A DNA stretch of 64,000 nucleotides from UBA4416 sp038327195 (lineage in GTDB: Bacteria > Bacteroidota > Bacteroidia > B-17B0 > Aurantibacillaceae), in assembly GCA_038327195.1 (NCBI GenBank), contig JBBQKU010000010.1, positions 50,434 through 114,433 of the forward strand, read 5' to 3'. Numbering within the stretch: the first letter of the stretch is position 1; each line of letters opens with the position of its first letter. Shown here one piece after another: positions 7,458 through 17,168 of this stretch. Both the position numbers and the translations under genes were made by a program. A model generated the notes under the pieces. It had not been told where the DNA came from. It searched no databases and saw only the letters and a list, made by a program, of their open reading frames with translations.

Positions 7458-8825
7458 TTACTGAATAGTTGATTGATTTGTTAGATCATCATTTTCGGCT
7501 GTTATTAAAGGATTAACTTGTTTTTCTTTATACTCTAAGTATTTTTCTTTTGTGTAATAATATAACCACATATAAGCCATAAATCCACCAAACGTATAGT
7601 TTCCTTGTCTGATTAATTGCAGTAAAATGATTACCAAAACTGCATTTGATATTAACCAATAATAGTTATTTGGCGACTCATCATCATCACGTTTTATGTA
7701 ATTATTTTTTACAAATAAAATAATAAATATTAAACCGAAAAGACCAGTTTCAGAAACTATTCGAAGTAACATAGAATTTGCATCAGCACTATTGTTTTTG
7801 TATTTATCACCAATAAAGGCGTTTAAGTTATATTTTTCAAATGCATATTGATGGGAGCCTAAACCAGTACCAAATAATGGATTTTTTATAAAGTTTTTTT
7901 TAGTTACAATAAAATTATTATACTGCACAAAACTTGAACCATGAACTTTACCTAGTACGTTTACTTTAGCTTTATATTGGGATAAAAAACCACCTTTTGA
8001 CTGATCAGAACCCTCATTTTCTAAAATTCCATCAATATACAATGCTGTAATTCCGTCAACACGAACTTTAAACTCAGGCACGTTGTTATAAATAAAGTAA
8101 AATAAAATACCCGATAATGGTATAACAAACATAATATATCTTACAATTCCATAATTAAGTAGTAATAAAATTATTACGACCAAAATACTTAAATAAGCTA
8201 GGGAAGAAAATGTTAGTAAATAGGTTACGCCAATTAAAATTGATTTCTTTTTAGAGATAAACATTGTCTTACTAAACACAAGATTATAAACACTGATAAA
8301 AAAAGCTGGCCCAACCGTAGATGCAAAATAAGAAGGCTCACAAAAAATACTATTTATTCTTATTCCTAGTCCTCCCTGGGTTACACCCCATTTATTGAAG
8401 CCAAAAGAAGCTCCAAAGTGATAGCCATATTTAAACCCAACTAAATAGGAGGCCAATTGAAATAATCCTATAATAGAAACAACAATACACCATGACATAT
8501 AAATGGAAAAGAATTTTTTTACATCTCGTTCATAGTATTCAAATACGTAATAAAAAAATACAATACCAATTAAAATATTGAGGTAAATTTTGAAAAAACT
8601 GCCAAATGTATTGTTTTCAGCAAAAATATTAATGAGCCCAAAGATTAAAAGAGGTATGAATAAGTATAAAATTTTTGTTGGAAATTTAAATTTAAAGCTA
8701 AAAATAAATAATAAGACAATTAGTGGAATGTAATTTAAATAAAACTCAAAAGCTTCCTTTGTTAATACGTAAGAACTAATGAAGAGTATTGAAAAAATAC
8801 AAAAATCAATAATTTTACTTAACAT
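7458..8825 (-). CDS. O-antigen ligase/polymerase family membrane protein
   Basis: A 455-residue polytopic protein with about ten to twelve hydrophobic segments and a large soluble loop in its second half (about residues 260-340), the layout of the Wzy/WaaL O-antigen ligase family. The GTGLGSHQYAFEKY sequence within the loop corresponds to the family's conserved G-x-G-x-G-S(H) motif. It would polymerise or ligate lipid-linked glycan at the periplasmic face. The C terminus is a charged tail. The adjacent acyltransferase, GT61, GT4 and WecB genes support a surface-polysaccharide role. Polymerase versus ligase cannot be decided here. Confidence 0.75.
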   Translation of the reverse strand: MLSKIIDFCIFSILFISSYVLTKEAFEFYLNYIPLIVLLFIFSFKFKFPTKILYLFIPLLIFGLINIFAENNTFGSFFKIYLNILIGIVFFYYVFEYYERDVKKFFSIYMSWCIVVSIIGLFQLASYLVGFKYGYHFGASFGFNKWGVTQGGLGIRINSIFCEPSYFASTVGPAFFISVYNLVFSKTMFISKKKSILIGVTYLLTFSSLAYLSILVVIILLLLNYGIVRYIMFVIPLSGILFYFIYNNVPEFKVRVDGITALYIDGILENEGSDQSKGGFLSQYKAKVNVLGKVHGSSFVQYNNFIVTKKNFIKNPLFGTGLGSHQYAFEKYNLNAFIGDKYKNNSADANSMLLRIVSETGLFGLIFIILFVKNNYIKRDDDESPNNYYWLISNAVLVIILLQLIRQGNYTFGGFMAYMWLYYYTKEKYLEYKEKQVNPLITAENDDLTNQSTIQ

Positions 8826-9036
8826 ATCTTAAAACTACTAATAATATTAAACCAAAAAATATGCTTTCTCATTTTAGCCACAATGTACTAATAATTAATA
8901 CATTAGAAAATTCATAATTTTGATACTAAATTATCAATTTAAGGTTAATATTTGCAACTTTTTTCATACTAAAATCAGTTAACTTTTTATATTCACTAAT
9001 TACTTCTATTTTAGTAAAAACATTCTCCAATTTAAA

Positions 9037-10098
9037 ATGAATAAGGAACCTGTAACGAATACAATTCAATCAAATAGATTTCAAGAATTAGATGCTTTGC
9101 GAGGAATAGCTGCCTTAATGGTTGTGTTTTTTCATTTTACAATTGGGAGACCTGAGGCTAAACTAGGCTTTAAACTGGGAACAACTGGGGTTGATTTATT
9201 TTTTATAATTAGTGGTTTTGTAATCTTTATGAGTTTAACGAAAGTTAAAACTAGTGTTGATTTTATTATTAATAGGGTAAGTCGATTATACCCAACCTAT
9301 TGGGTTAGTGTCACTTTTACGTTTGTTTTAATTCTTATAGCATCTATTTATAAAGATGACGGATTATTAAAAACAAATATTATTCATTATTTAGGAAATA
9401 TGACCATGTTTCAGTTTTATTTACGAATTCCAAATCTTGATGGACCATACTGGACAATGATAATAGAAATGATTTTTTATATAGGAATATTATTGCTTTT
9501 CCATTTTAAACAACTTAAGTATTTAAATATTATTGGAATCACGTTATCTATTTTAGTCGTGATATTAGGTTTATTTTTTTACAATAATCCTATTATTAAA
9601 AATAGTCTTGCGTTTATTCCATTATTAAAATATATTCCATTGTTCTTTGCTGGAACCGTTTTTTATAAAATATATTCATTTAAAAATCAACTATTTGAAA
9701 ATTATTTAATTCTACTTTTATGTTTAATCTGCCAGATTCTTCTATTTAATTGTTTAGGAAAGTCTCACGATTTTATTAATCAAAAGGAGTATGCAATAAT
9801 GATTATTCTTTATTTTGGATTATTTACACTTTTTGTGAATGATAAATTATCTTTTATTGTATCAAAAGGAACTCTTTTTTTAGGAAAAATTTCGTTCGCA
9901 TTATATCTTATTCATCAGTATATATCAATTCATTTAATTATACCATATTTTACAGAAGAACTTATGGTTAATTTTTGGATAGTTTCTTTATTTATTTCTT
10001 TGCCAGTTGTAATAATTTTAGCTTCAATTATTACTTATTATATTGAAGTACCATTTAGTAAAAAAATGAAAGAAAAGTTAAAATCTAAATTTAGTTGA
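9037..10098 (+). CDS. Acyltransferase 3 family membrane protein
   Basis: A 353-residue membrane protein with the acyltransferase-3 signature near the N terminus, RFQELDALRGIAALMVVFFH, containing the conserved Arg and the catalytic-type His. Then TTGVDLFFIISGFVIF, NRVSRLYPTYWVS and GPYWTMIIEMIFY are all family marks, with about ten membrane helices. Such proteins add acetyl or other acyl groups to polysaccharide, here probably a glycan made by the neighbouring genes. It is the only + strand gene in this cluster, divergent from the O-antigen ligase gene across 211 bp and convergent with GT61 (16-bp gap). Confidence 0.88.
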   Translation: MNKEPVTNTIQSNRFQELDALRGIAALMVVFFHFTIGRPEAKLGFKLGTTGVDLFFIISGFVIFMSLTKVKTSVDFIINRVSRLYPTYWVSVTFTFVLILIASIYKDDGLLKTNIIHYLGNMTMFQFYLRIPNLDGPYWTMIIEMIFYIGILLLFHFKQLKYLNIIGITLSILVVILGLFFYNNPIIKNSLAFIPLLKYIPLFFAGTVFYKIYSFKNQLFENYLILLLCLICQILLFNCLGKSHDFINQKEYAIMIILYFGLFTLFVNDKLSFIVSKGTLFLGKISFALYLIHQYISIHLIIPYFTEELMVNFWIVSLFISLPVVIILASIITYYIEVPFSKKMKEKLKSKFS

Positions 10099-10114
10099 TA
10101 AAGAAATTTAATAT

Positions 10115-11260
10115 TTATTTTTCATCATTTTGTTTTATAAAAAAACTGTAAATAGTTTTAAACTTTTGAAAATCGATAAAAATATCATTATAAATTGCTG
10201 GATTTTCTTCAGGATTAATTTTTTCTCCAACCATATAAAAATACTTTAATTTGCCATAAGCAGCTAAAGTATAAAAAGTCCAATCTTGGTATTTATATGG
10301 AAATAATTCTAAGAATTTTGTATTAGTTTTACAAAACATAATATTGGTTAGAGCTGCCCCATGTGGTGCTATTATGTTATCTGCATTATAAAATAGAGTA
10401 GCTTGTTCTTTAAACGATAGTTTATCAAGTGCGTAAAAATAGTATCCTTCGTTTTTCAAAAATGCAATTAGTTCATCGGATTTTATTAATTTTCTGTAAG
10501 TTACATTTCCTCTTTCAATAAATATTTTTTTTGGAGAATTTTCTTTTAATAAAATAGTTGGATCTTTAAAAATAGTTTGATTAAAATTTATTGATGATAA
10601 ATCATTGAATTTTGCAAAGCCAAGTTGAATGGGATTTTCTTTAATTGCTATATAAATGCAATCACTATTACAAGGATAGTTAATGATTTGTTCTCTTTTT
10701 ATTCCAAGTAGAGCTAAAGAGTCTAATTGAAAATTTTTAAGTTCGATATCGCCAACATAATAATAATCGATCATTTCTTTTTTAATACTTTTCCAATAAA
10801 AATATAATAATGGTAATGTAAATTGAAACCAATGAGCATAATTATTAACATTAGAGTTAGATAGATAAGCAATTGATCCATTTATGAATTTTGCTTTTTT
10901 TAAATATTTAGTAGATATCGGTAAGGCATATAATGAAATATCTTTTTGATAAATTACATTTTTTTGAGGGGTTAATAAAAAATTTCTGTTAAACTGATAA
11001 TTTTTGTTTTTTATTTCTAATATTAAACATTCTACAATAGATTCAAAATCACCAAAATGTTGTATATCATCTTCGGGTAGATGGGTTGATTGTTGAATTT
11101 TAAATTCATTTTTCTCATTTATAATGTTGTATTGGATTTCATTACTATTATCTTTTTGAAACGTTTTAATTTCTTGAGAATCAAATGATATAACGCGAAT
11201 TGGTCTTTTTTGAATAAGTCGCATTAAATGGTTGATGATTATTTTCACTAATTCCCTCAT
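10115..11260 (-). CDS. Glycosyltransferase family 61 protein
   Basis: A 381-residue protein with the GT61 (DUF563) core in its second half: a NVNNYAHWFQFTLP segment with an acidic and His-rich context, FIERGNVTYRKL, a region of about 20 residues, then FKEQATLFYNADNIIAPHGA followed by ALTNIMFC, which is the family hallmark. It probably transfers a sugar to a surface glycan, donor unknown. No clear signal peptide. It is the last gene of the minus-strand run wecB - GT4 - GT61, with gaps of only 4-5 bp. Confidence 0.8.
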   Translation of the reverse strand: MRELVKIIINHLMRLIQKRPIRVISFDSQEIKTFQKDNSNEIQYNIINEKNEFKIQQSTHLPEDDIQHFGDFESIVECLILEIKNKNYQFNRNFLLTPQKNVIYQKDISLYALPISTKYLKKAKFINGSIAYLSNSNVNNYAHWFQFTLPLLYFYWKSIKKEMIDYYYVGDIELKNFQLDSLALLGIKREQIINYPCNSDCIYIAIKENPIQLGFAKFNDLSSINFNQTIFKDPTILLKENSPKKIFIERGNVTYRKLIKSDELIAFLKNEGYYFYALDKLSFKEQATLFYNADNIIAPHGAALTNIMFCKTNTKFLELFPYKYQDWTFYTLAAYGKLKYFYMVGEKINPEENPAIYNDIFIDFQKFKTIYSFFIKQNDEK

Positions 11261-11264
11261 TTGT

Positions 11265-12428
11265 CTATTTTAAACGCTCACTTACTTTTTTGATTTTAGT
11301 TAGGGTTGTTAAAATAATTTCATCCCACAAAAAATTATTTTTTATAATCTCATATGAATTATTTTGTTGTTCTTCTAACTTTTCTTTATTCAGTTTTATA
11401 TATTGAAGTATTGCTGATTTTAATTCAATTGTATTTCTGGGAGAAATTAAAATTCCATTTTGTTCATTTACTAATAAGTTTACAGCACCTACATCCGATG
11501 CTATAACTGCCATTTTATTTGCCATAGCCTCAATAATTACATTTGGCATACCTTCAGAATAACTTGGACATACTATTACATCAGCCTTTTCAAGATGCTT
11601 TTTCATATTTGTATCATCTCTTATTTCTCCAATGTATTCAATTTTATTATGAATAATTTTTGCATCGTTTATTATTGGCCCAATAAATTGAAATTTGAAT
11701 TCTAATTCTTTATTTTTTAATAAATCGTTAAGTACACTATTTAATTCCTTTAACCCTTTTCGTTCATCAAACCTGCCAATAAATAAAAAATTGATTATAG
11801 GATTTGGTTGTTTTTCCCTTTTTAATAGCCATTTATCTTCTATCGCACTTGGAATTTCTATGATTTTATTTTTTGGGACATACGCTTCTTCAATTAGTAT
11901 ATCTGTAATTTTACTTCCATAGGAAAAAACATAATCACTTTTATCTATTATTTTTTTTGCAAAGAAATTCATAAATCTCTTTTTCCATTTTGAGGCTAAT
12001 CGATTGTCAGGTTCTTGAAACATTTCATATCCATGAAAATTAATTCCAATTGGAGGGCATTTCAATCCTTTGTTTTTTTCTAGAATAAGTTTCCAACCTG
12101 AAAACCCTTTTGTATAAATAAAATCATAAGTGTTTAATTTTGGCTTAATGATTTTAAATATAATCTCAGAATATTTTTTTGATTCACGAATATAATGGCC
12201 AGGTAACTTTCCTAGTTTAGGAAAAGGTATAACAAAGGAGTTTATGTATTTTTTTTCATCATCGTTAAAACATTCAAGTAGTTCGATGTTTAATGAGCTT
12301 TGATTAAAATGAAACAAATCAACATAAATTTTATTTTTTGCAAAATATTTAGCCAAATAAAACGAATGCCTTTGCATTCCTCCTATAACATAAGGCGAAA
12401 TCCCATCAGTTAAAAGAGCTATCCGCAT
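11265..12428 (-). CDS. Glycosyltransferase family 4 protein
   Basis: A 387-residue GT-B glycosyltransferase. The N-terminal domain starts with LLTDGISPYVIGGMQRHSFY (acceptor-binding Gly-rich loop) and the C-terminal domain has FIGRFDERKGL, then DVIVCPSYSEGMPNVIIEAM with the E-x7-E donor-binding motif, and IASDVGAVNLLV. It is cytoplasmic and retaining by family. It starts 5 bp after wecB ends and finishes 4 bp before GT61, implying one operon. The sugar transferred is not predictable. Confidence 0.88.
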   Translation of the reverse strand: MRIALLTDGISPYVIGGMQRHSFYLAKYFAKNKIYVDLFHFNQSSLNIELLECFNDDEKKYINSFVIPFPKLGKLPGHYIRESKKYSEIIFKIIKPKLNTYDFIYTKGFSGWKLILEKNKGLKCPPIGINFHGYEMFQEPDNRLASKWKKRFMNFFAKKIIDKSDYVFSYGSKITDILIEEAYVPKNKIIEIPSAIEDKWLLKREKQPNPIINFLFIGRFDERKGLKELNSVLNDLLKNKELEFKFQFIGPIINDAKIIHNKIEYIGEIRDDTNMKKHLEKADVIVCPSYSEGMPNVIIEAMANKMAVIASDVGAVNLLVNEQNGILISPRNTIELKSAILQYIKLNKEKLEEQQNNSYEIIKNNFLWDEIILTTLTKIKKVSERLK

Positions 12429-12433
12429 GGCAA

Positions 12434-13537
12434 CTATATAATTTTAGTAAGGTTTTCAAATATACGTTCTGTAGCTTTCCCATCCCAAAATTTCGGAATT
12501 GTTCCCTTTTTATAAGTTCCATTTTCTATTTGTAGCAAATAGCTTTTAATAATTTCTAAGTCAAATGGAATTAATGTATTAGTTCCTTCGGTACAAGTCA
12601 CGGGGCGTTCTGTATTTGGGCGTAATGTTAAACAAGGTACTTGTAAAAAAGTACTTTCTTCCTGAATTCCGCCACTATCTGTTAAAATAAATTTACTGTA
12701 TTTAATTAATTTTTGAAATGCAAAATAATCTAATGGTTGTGTGAAAATTAATTCTGAAATCTGCTCAAATTGCGCTTTCAATTCAAAATTTTCAATATTT
12801 TTTAAAGTACGAGGATGTACAGGAAAAACAATTTTATAGGATTTAGAAATATGCAAAATTAAATCTAATAATTTTTGTAAACCTTCTTTTGTATCAACAG
12901 TAGCAGGTCTATGCATCGTTATTAGGACGTATTTTTTTATTTCTAATCCCAACGAATTTAAAATTGGTGATTGTTCAATATTTGCACTAAATGCTACTAT
13001 TGTATCAATCATTGTATTTCCTACAAAAAATACGTTTTCTTTATTTATACCATCATTTATTAAATTATCCCAACCACTTTGTTCGGTTACTAAAAAATAA
13101 TTAGTAATATTATCTGTTATCACTCTATTATGCTCTTCAGGCATTGTTTTATCATAACTTCTAAGTCCACTTTCAACGTGTGCTATTTTAATATTTAATT
13201 TATTAGCAGTTAAAGCAGCTGCCACAGTTGAATTAACATCTCCAACAACCATCATTAAATCTGGATTAAACTCCTCTTTAATAAGTTTCTCCAGCTTTAT
13301 CATGATTTCAGCAATTTGTGTATTTGCTGAAGCGGTGGTGCTAATATTTAAATAAAAATCGGGTGTTAAATTAAATTGAGTAAAAAAGATATCTGCCATT
13401 TTTTCATCAAAATGTTGTCCTGTATGAACTATTTTTAATTCAATATTCTTGTATTGTGATGAAATTTTTTTGAATTGGGTAACTTTAATAAAATTTGGCC
13501 TTGTACCAATAACTACTAATATTTTTTTAATTGCCAT
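12434..13537 (-). CDS. wecB: UDP-N-acetylglucosamine 2-epimerase (non-hydrolysing)
   Basis: A 367-residue epimerase making UDP-ManNAc from UDP-GlcNAc. Marks: VIGTRPNFIKV and IVHTGQHFDEKMAD at the N terminus, VVGDVNSTVAAAL, HVESGLRSYDKTMPEEHNR, FLVTEQSG, TMHRPATVD and LTDSGGIQEESTFLQVPCLT with the final RPNTERP...CTEGTN. All are typical of WecB/MnaA. It provides an activated amino sugar for the glycan of this cluster. It starts 18 bp after the DUF4270 gene ends and leads the GT4/GT61 genes. Confidence 0.93.
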   Translation of the reverse strand: MAIKKILVVIGTRPNFIKVTQFKKISSQYKNIELKIVHTGQHFDEKMADIFFTQFNLTPDFYLNISTTASANTQIAEIMIKLEKLIKEEFNPDLMMVVGDVNSTVAAALTANKLNIKIAHVESGLRSYDKTMPEEHNRVITDNITNYFLVTEQSGWDNLINDGINKENVFFVGNTMIDTIVAFSANIEQSPILNSLGLEIKKYVLITMHRPATVDTKEGLQKLLDLILHISKSYKIVFPVHPRTLKNIENFELKAQFEQISELIFTQPLDYFAFQKLIKYSKFILTDSGGIQEESTFLQVPCLTLRPNTERPVTCTEGTNTLIPFDLEIIKSYLLQIENGTYKKGTIPKFWDGKATERIFENLTKII

Positions 13538-13555
13538 TTTTATGAATAAAAAGAG

Positions 13556-14917
13556 TTATTTATCGAATGGGTATTTGATATATGTTATTTTAAAAATTGG
13601 CTTGTATGCGGCATTTGATTTTCCTCCAAATACAACCCCATTAAGTCTATCATCTCTTCTAACTACATAAGCTCTATTTGGTTGAGCATTAACGATGTAA
13701 AAACCATAATTTACAATTTTATTAGTAATGATTTTTTGAACCTGACGGGCAATGTTGAATACATACTGTTTATTTGTAGCATCATAATTTCCATTATATT
13801 TAATAAAATCAGTTGTTTCTAATTGGTCATAAACTAATTCTTCTCTTCCAGTTCCTGAAGAATCTGAAAGTAAAGCTAGGGAAGCAGGACAACCATAATA
13901 AGAGTTATTGAAAGTCTGATCAACTTTAATGATTAATTCGGCACGATTAATTGAAACATTTTGTGAATCAGAAAAATTTTTCAAATAAGGAAATGTGATT
14001 CTAGTTCGTGTTCCTCCAAAACAATTCAAATACACGTTGGTTTCTCCTTTTTGAGTATCACCATTTAATTGGTCAAATAAATTGGAATTTGCTCCAGCTG
14101 TATAATTATGAGTAATATGATTAAATCTGGCTGCATCCGTACCTTTAAATGTAAATTGGAACATTTGCCCTTTTGAACTAGATGAATTTCCATCATGGTA
14201 ATAGAAATTTGCCCCAGTTAATGCATCTTCTAAATCTATACGTCTAATTGCTCCTTCAGTGGGAGAATTTAAATTACTATTTTCTGTTGTAATATAAAAT
14301 CCTTTATTCGCATTTAAAAAGGCGGTATTATTAACTAAATTACTGCTAGTCTGTAAAATATATTGAGCCATATTATATTCAAGTGGTAAAATTAAATATA
14401 AACCATTTCCTCTTACTTTATATTTTGTTTTAATATGACAAACTGGTGTTATGGCTTTAGCTAATGTTGAGTTTGTAAAATTATTATATGAAATTGTTGT
14501 TGGATAAATTTTTTCACTAACTACAAAAACATCATAAGTTAAAGCTGTAGCCGTATCTCCAATTGATTGTCCCGTCCAACGTATGGCTATTTCTGCTGAA
14601 TCTAAAACTGGATTTGTTCCAAAATTTAAATTTGTTAAATTGTTAGAAATTGAAAGATTGGTATAAATACTCGCGTCAGTTCTTCCAAAAACTGGATCTA
14701 AAGTAGAACCTAAAAACTTATATTGATCATTATAACTTTTTACATAATTCACTTTTTGAGTGTACATAAAAAGGGAAACTGTATCAGTTGCAGTAATCCC
14801 AAGTAAATCATTTTCTGGCTGAACATCTATGCCCAAAATACTGTCGCTCGAACTTTTTTTACACGAAAAAGCAATCGCAAGAATAAAAATAATTAGAAAA
14901 ATATTTACTTTGTTCAT
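13556..14917 (-). CDS. DUF4270 family lipoprotein
   Basis: A 453-residue predicted lipoprotein with signal sequence MNKVNIFLIIFILAIAFSCK, lipobox around AFSCK, then SDSILGIDVQPENDLLG, which I recognise as the start of DUF4270. The rest is rich in beta-strand-like sequence (e.g. DPVFGRTDASIYTN, FKITYIKYPF at the end). The function is unknown; an outer-membrane surface role is inferred from the signal. In other Bacteroidota it is often found near a GT5 starch-synthase-like gene and panC, and that order is preserved here. Confidence 0.82.
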   Translation of the reverse strand: MNKVNIFLIIFILAIAFSCKKSSSDSILGIDVQPENDLLGITATDTVSLFMYTQKVNYVKSYNDQYKFLGSTLDPVFGRTDASIYTNLSISNNLTNLNFGTNPVLDSAEIAIRWTGQSIGDTATALTYDVFVVSEKIYPTTISYNNFTNSTLAKAITPVCHIKTKYKVRGNGLYLILPLEYNMAQYILQTSSNLVNNTAFLNANKGFYITTENSNLNSPTEGAIRRIDLEDALTGANFYYHDGNSSSSKGQMFQFTFKGTDAARFNHITHNYTAGANSNLFDQLNGDTQKGETNVYLNCFGGTRTRITFPYLKNFSDSQNVSINRAELIIKVDQTFNNSYYGCPASLALLSDSSGTGREELVYDQLETTDFIKYNGNYDATNKQYVFNIARQVQKIITNKIVNYGFYIVNAQPNRAYVVRRDDRLNGVVFGGKSNAAYKPIFKITYIKYPFDK

Positions 14918-14997
14918 ATAGTCAGTAATTAAAAACGCATAATTAGTTAAAATTATGCGTTTAAAATAGTTAAATAGTTAAAAAAAACAATTATTTA

Positions 14998-15828
14998 TTA
15001 GTCAGTAAGTACAGGACTTTCTTCTAAGATTAAATCGTAAAATTCATTATAAGCGTCAGCATATTCTGCCTCACCTTTATAGGCTAAAATTGGTTTACCT
15101 GCTTTTTTAGCGTATTTTTCAATTTCGGGGTTAATAATTTCACTTCCAAAAGCGATCCCATCAGAATGGTCAATTGCAAGCTTCATTAAATTTATATAAC
15201 TAGCGTCTTCAATATGCTTTAAGTCTTTTTTAGAAACACCGTCAATTATAGCTTTATCTATAATTTTCTTATTTAATGACTTAGTATACTCTTCATCATA
15301 AACCGTGTAAATGATTTTTGATTCAGCAAATAAAGGATCTTCAATAAATGCTTTTTTTACATATAATGGCAATAAACCAGTAAACCAACCATGGCAGTGA
15401 ATAATATCTGGGGCCCAACCTAATTTTTTAATAGTTTCTATAACTCCTCTGTTAAAAAAAACAGTTCTTTCGTCATTATCTTCAAAATATTTGTTAGTTG
15501 CTTTATCTTTTAATACAGATTTTCTATTAAAATAATCATCATTATCAATAAAATAAACTTGCATACGCGCTGTTGGTATTGAAGCTACTTTTATAATTAA
15601 AGGGTGATCCGCGTTGTTAATTACGATATTCATACCTGATAAACGAATAACTTCATGTAATTGATGGCGTCTTTCGTTAATATTACCATACTTAGGCATA
15701 AATGTTCTTATTTCTTTTCCTTTTTCTTGAATGGCTTGAGGTAATCTTCTTCCAATTTTCCCTAATGGCGTTTCATCTAAATAGGGTGTAATTTCTTGCG
15801 ACACAAAAAGAACTCTTGCTTTTTTCAT
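14998..15828 (-). CDS. Glycogen/starch synthase-like protein (GT5 N-terminal domain only)
   Basis: A 276-residue protein matching the catalytic N-terminal half of GT5 glycogen synthases: KKARVLFVSQEITPY at the start, a VKASSIPTA-type strand (KVASIPTARMQVYFIDN), FFNRGVIETIKKLGWAPDII and CHGWFTGLLPLYVKK. The C-terminal GT-B half that binds ADP-glucose is absent, and the frame ends normally with no downstream remnant, so this is the short form seen in Bacteroidota rather than a local truncation. Glycogen synthase activity on its own is doubtful. It is divergent from panC (116 bp between starts). Confidence 0.78.
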   Translation of the reverse strand: MKKARVLFVSQEITPYLDETPLGKIGRRLPQAIQEKGKEIRTFMPKYGNINERRHQLHEVIRLSGMNIVINNADHPLIIKVASIPTARMQVYFIDNDDYFNRKSVLKDKATNKYFEDNDERTVFFNRGVIETIKKLGWAPDIIHCHGWFTGLLPLYVKKAFIEDPLFAESKIIYTVYDEEYTKSLNKKIIDKAIIDGVSKKDLKHIEDASYINLMKLAIDHSDGIAFGSEIINPEIEKYAKKAGKPILAYKGEAEYADAYNEFYDLILEESPVLTD

Positions 15829-15944
15829 AAAATAGGTTTAGTAATCGATTTATATAAGGACACTACAAAAGTAATAAAAAAAAAACCATATATCAAAGTA
15901 TTATTTAGCTTTGACGGCAATTATTTACATTTAATCAGATATAA

Positions 15945-16784
15945 GTGCAAGTTTTTACTACTATAAAAGATCTACATAGTGCTCTGAGAGCATTAAATAA
16001 CAAAGGCAAAACAATTGGTTTTGTCCCAACGATGGGTGCGTTACACAAAGGACATATCTCTCTCATTAATTATTCAAAACAACAATGTGATGTTACTGTT
16101 TGTAGTATATTCGTTAATCCAACCCAATTTAATAATCTTGATGATTTAGAAAAATACCCGAAAACCCCCGAAAATGATAAACTTCTGCTAGAAGAAGCTG
16201 GTTGTGATTTTCTTTATATGCCAAGTGTTGAAGATATTTATCCAGAAAAAGATAACCGAATATTTGATTTTGGGTTTTTAGATACTGTATTAGAAGGCGC
16301 ACTTCGCCCAGGACATTTTAATGGAGTAGGGCAAGTTGTTTCAATTTTATTAGAGCATCTTGAACCAAATAAAGCTTTTTTTGGAAGTAAAGATTATCAA
16401 CAAGTTATGGTCATAAAGGAGTTAGTAAAGCAATTAAATATTCCTGTTGAAATAATTTCTTGCCCTATTTTACGTGAATCGGATGGATTAGCAATGAGTT
16501 CTAGGAATATAAGGCTAAATGACCAAGAAAGAATTATCGCTTCTTTAGTTCCTAAAATAATGGTAGAGGCTAATCAAATAATTAAAACAAAAGGAATTGC
16601 TGAAGCTAAACTATTTGTAGCAGAAATTACTTCAAAAGTTACTAATATGAAATTAGATTATTTTGAAGTTTGCAATTCTAATACTTTAGAAATTATGAAT
16701 TCTTATAATTCTAACGCACCAACAATAACATTAATAGCCGTATTTGTTGGTAAAATACGGCTAATAGATAATTTAAATTTATAA
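15945..16784 (+). CDS. panC: Pantothenate synthetase
   Basis: A 279-residue cytoplasmic enzyme that condenses pantoate and beta-alanine with ATP. Marks: GFVPTMGALHKGHISLI (HIGH-like ATP site), VNPTQFN, EGALRPGHFNGVGQVV, FFGSKDYQQVMV (KMSKS-equivalent region follows) and DGLAMSSRN. Translation begins with GTG at 15945; there is no upstream in-frame ATG that fits. It is divergent from the GT5-like gene, a common arrangement in this phylum, and no panB or panD lies beside it. Confidence 0.93.
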   Translation: MQVFTTIKDLHSALRALNNKGKTIGFVPTMGALHKGHISLINYSKQQCDVTVCSIFVNPTQFNNLDDLEKYPKTPENDKLLLEEAGCDFLYMPSVEDIYPEKDNRIFDFGFLDTVLEGALRPGHFNGVGQVVSILLEHLEPNKAFFGSKDYQQVMVIKELVKQLNIPVEIISCPILRESDGLAMSSRNIRLNDQERIIASLVPKIMVEANQIIKTKGIAEAKLFVAEITSKVTNMKLDYFEVCNSNTLEIMNSYNSNAPTITLIAVFVGKIRLIDNLNL

Positions 16785-16808
16785 TTAAAAAAAATAAATA
16801 ATTCCTTT

Positions 16809-17039
16809 TTAGTCTTTTAAATAATTATAAATTGAGTCTTTTAAATTTACTCTTTTTAAACGTAATTCATTTAAATGCTCATCTGTTGTAGGTGTAGCTC
16901 CAGTTTCAATACTATGAATAGAATGATCAACATCATGATACTCATCAAAAATTTTACGGAAGTGAATATCTGAAACTTTTAATTCATGAATTTTGTCTTT
17001 TTTTTCTGGAAATTCGTGTAATAAATCGTGTTTTTGCAT
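16809..17039 (-). CDS. YdcH/DUF465 family small protein
   Basis: A 76-residue, highly charged helical protein. The pattern HDLLHEFPEKKDKIHELK, HFRKIFDEYHDVDHSIHSIE and LNELRLKRVNLKDSIYNYLK is that of YdcH/DUF465, a family of small helical-hairpin proteins of unknown role. I start it at the ATG ending at 17039; a TTG two codons earlier is also open. It is convergent with panC and stands alone. Confidence 0.82.
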   Translation of the reverse strand: MQKHDLLHEFPEKKDKIHELKVSDIHFRKIFDEYHDVDHSIHSIETGATPTTDEHLNELRLKRVNLKDSIYNYLKD

Positions 17040-17168
17040 AATCAAGATATTTTATGGTTATAACAAAATTATAATTAATAGTAAAATCAATAGCTGATAA
17101 ATCTCATTTATTTATCTAATTTTAATCAGATAATTAATTAGATTTTTAGAATTTAAAATCATTAATTA

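Noticed and set aside
7458..13537. Horizontally acquired island
   Set aside because: The glycan genes have the same AT-rich composition by eye as their flanks and no integrase, tRNA or repeat borders; no evidence beyond the usual variability of such loci.
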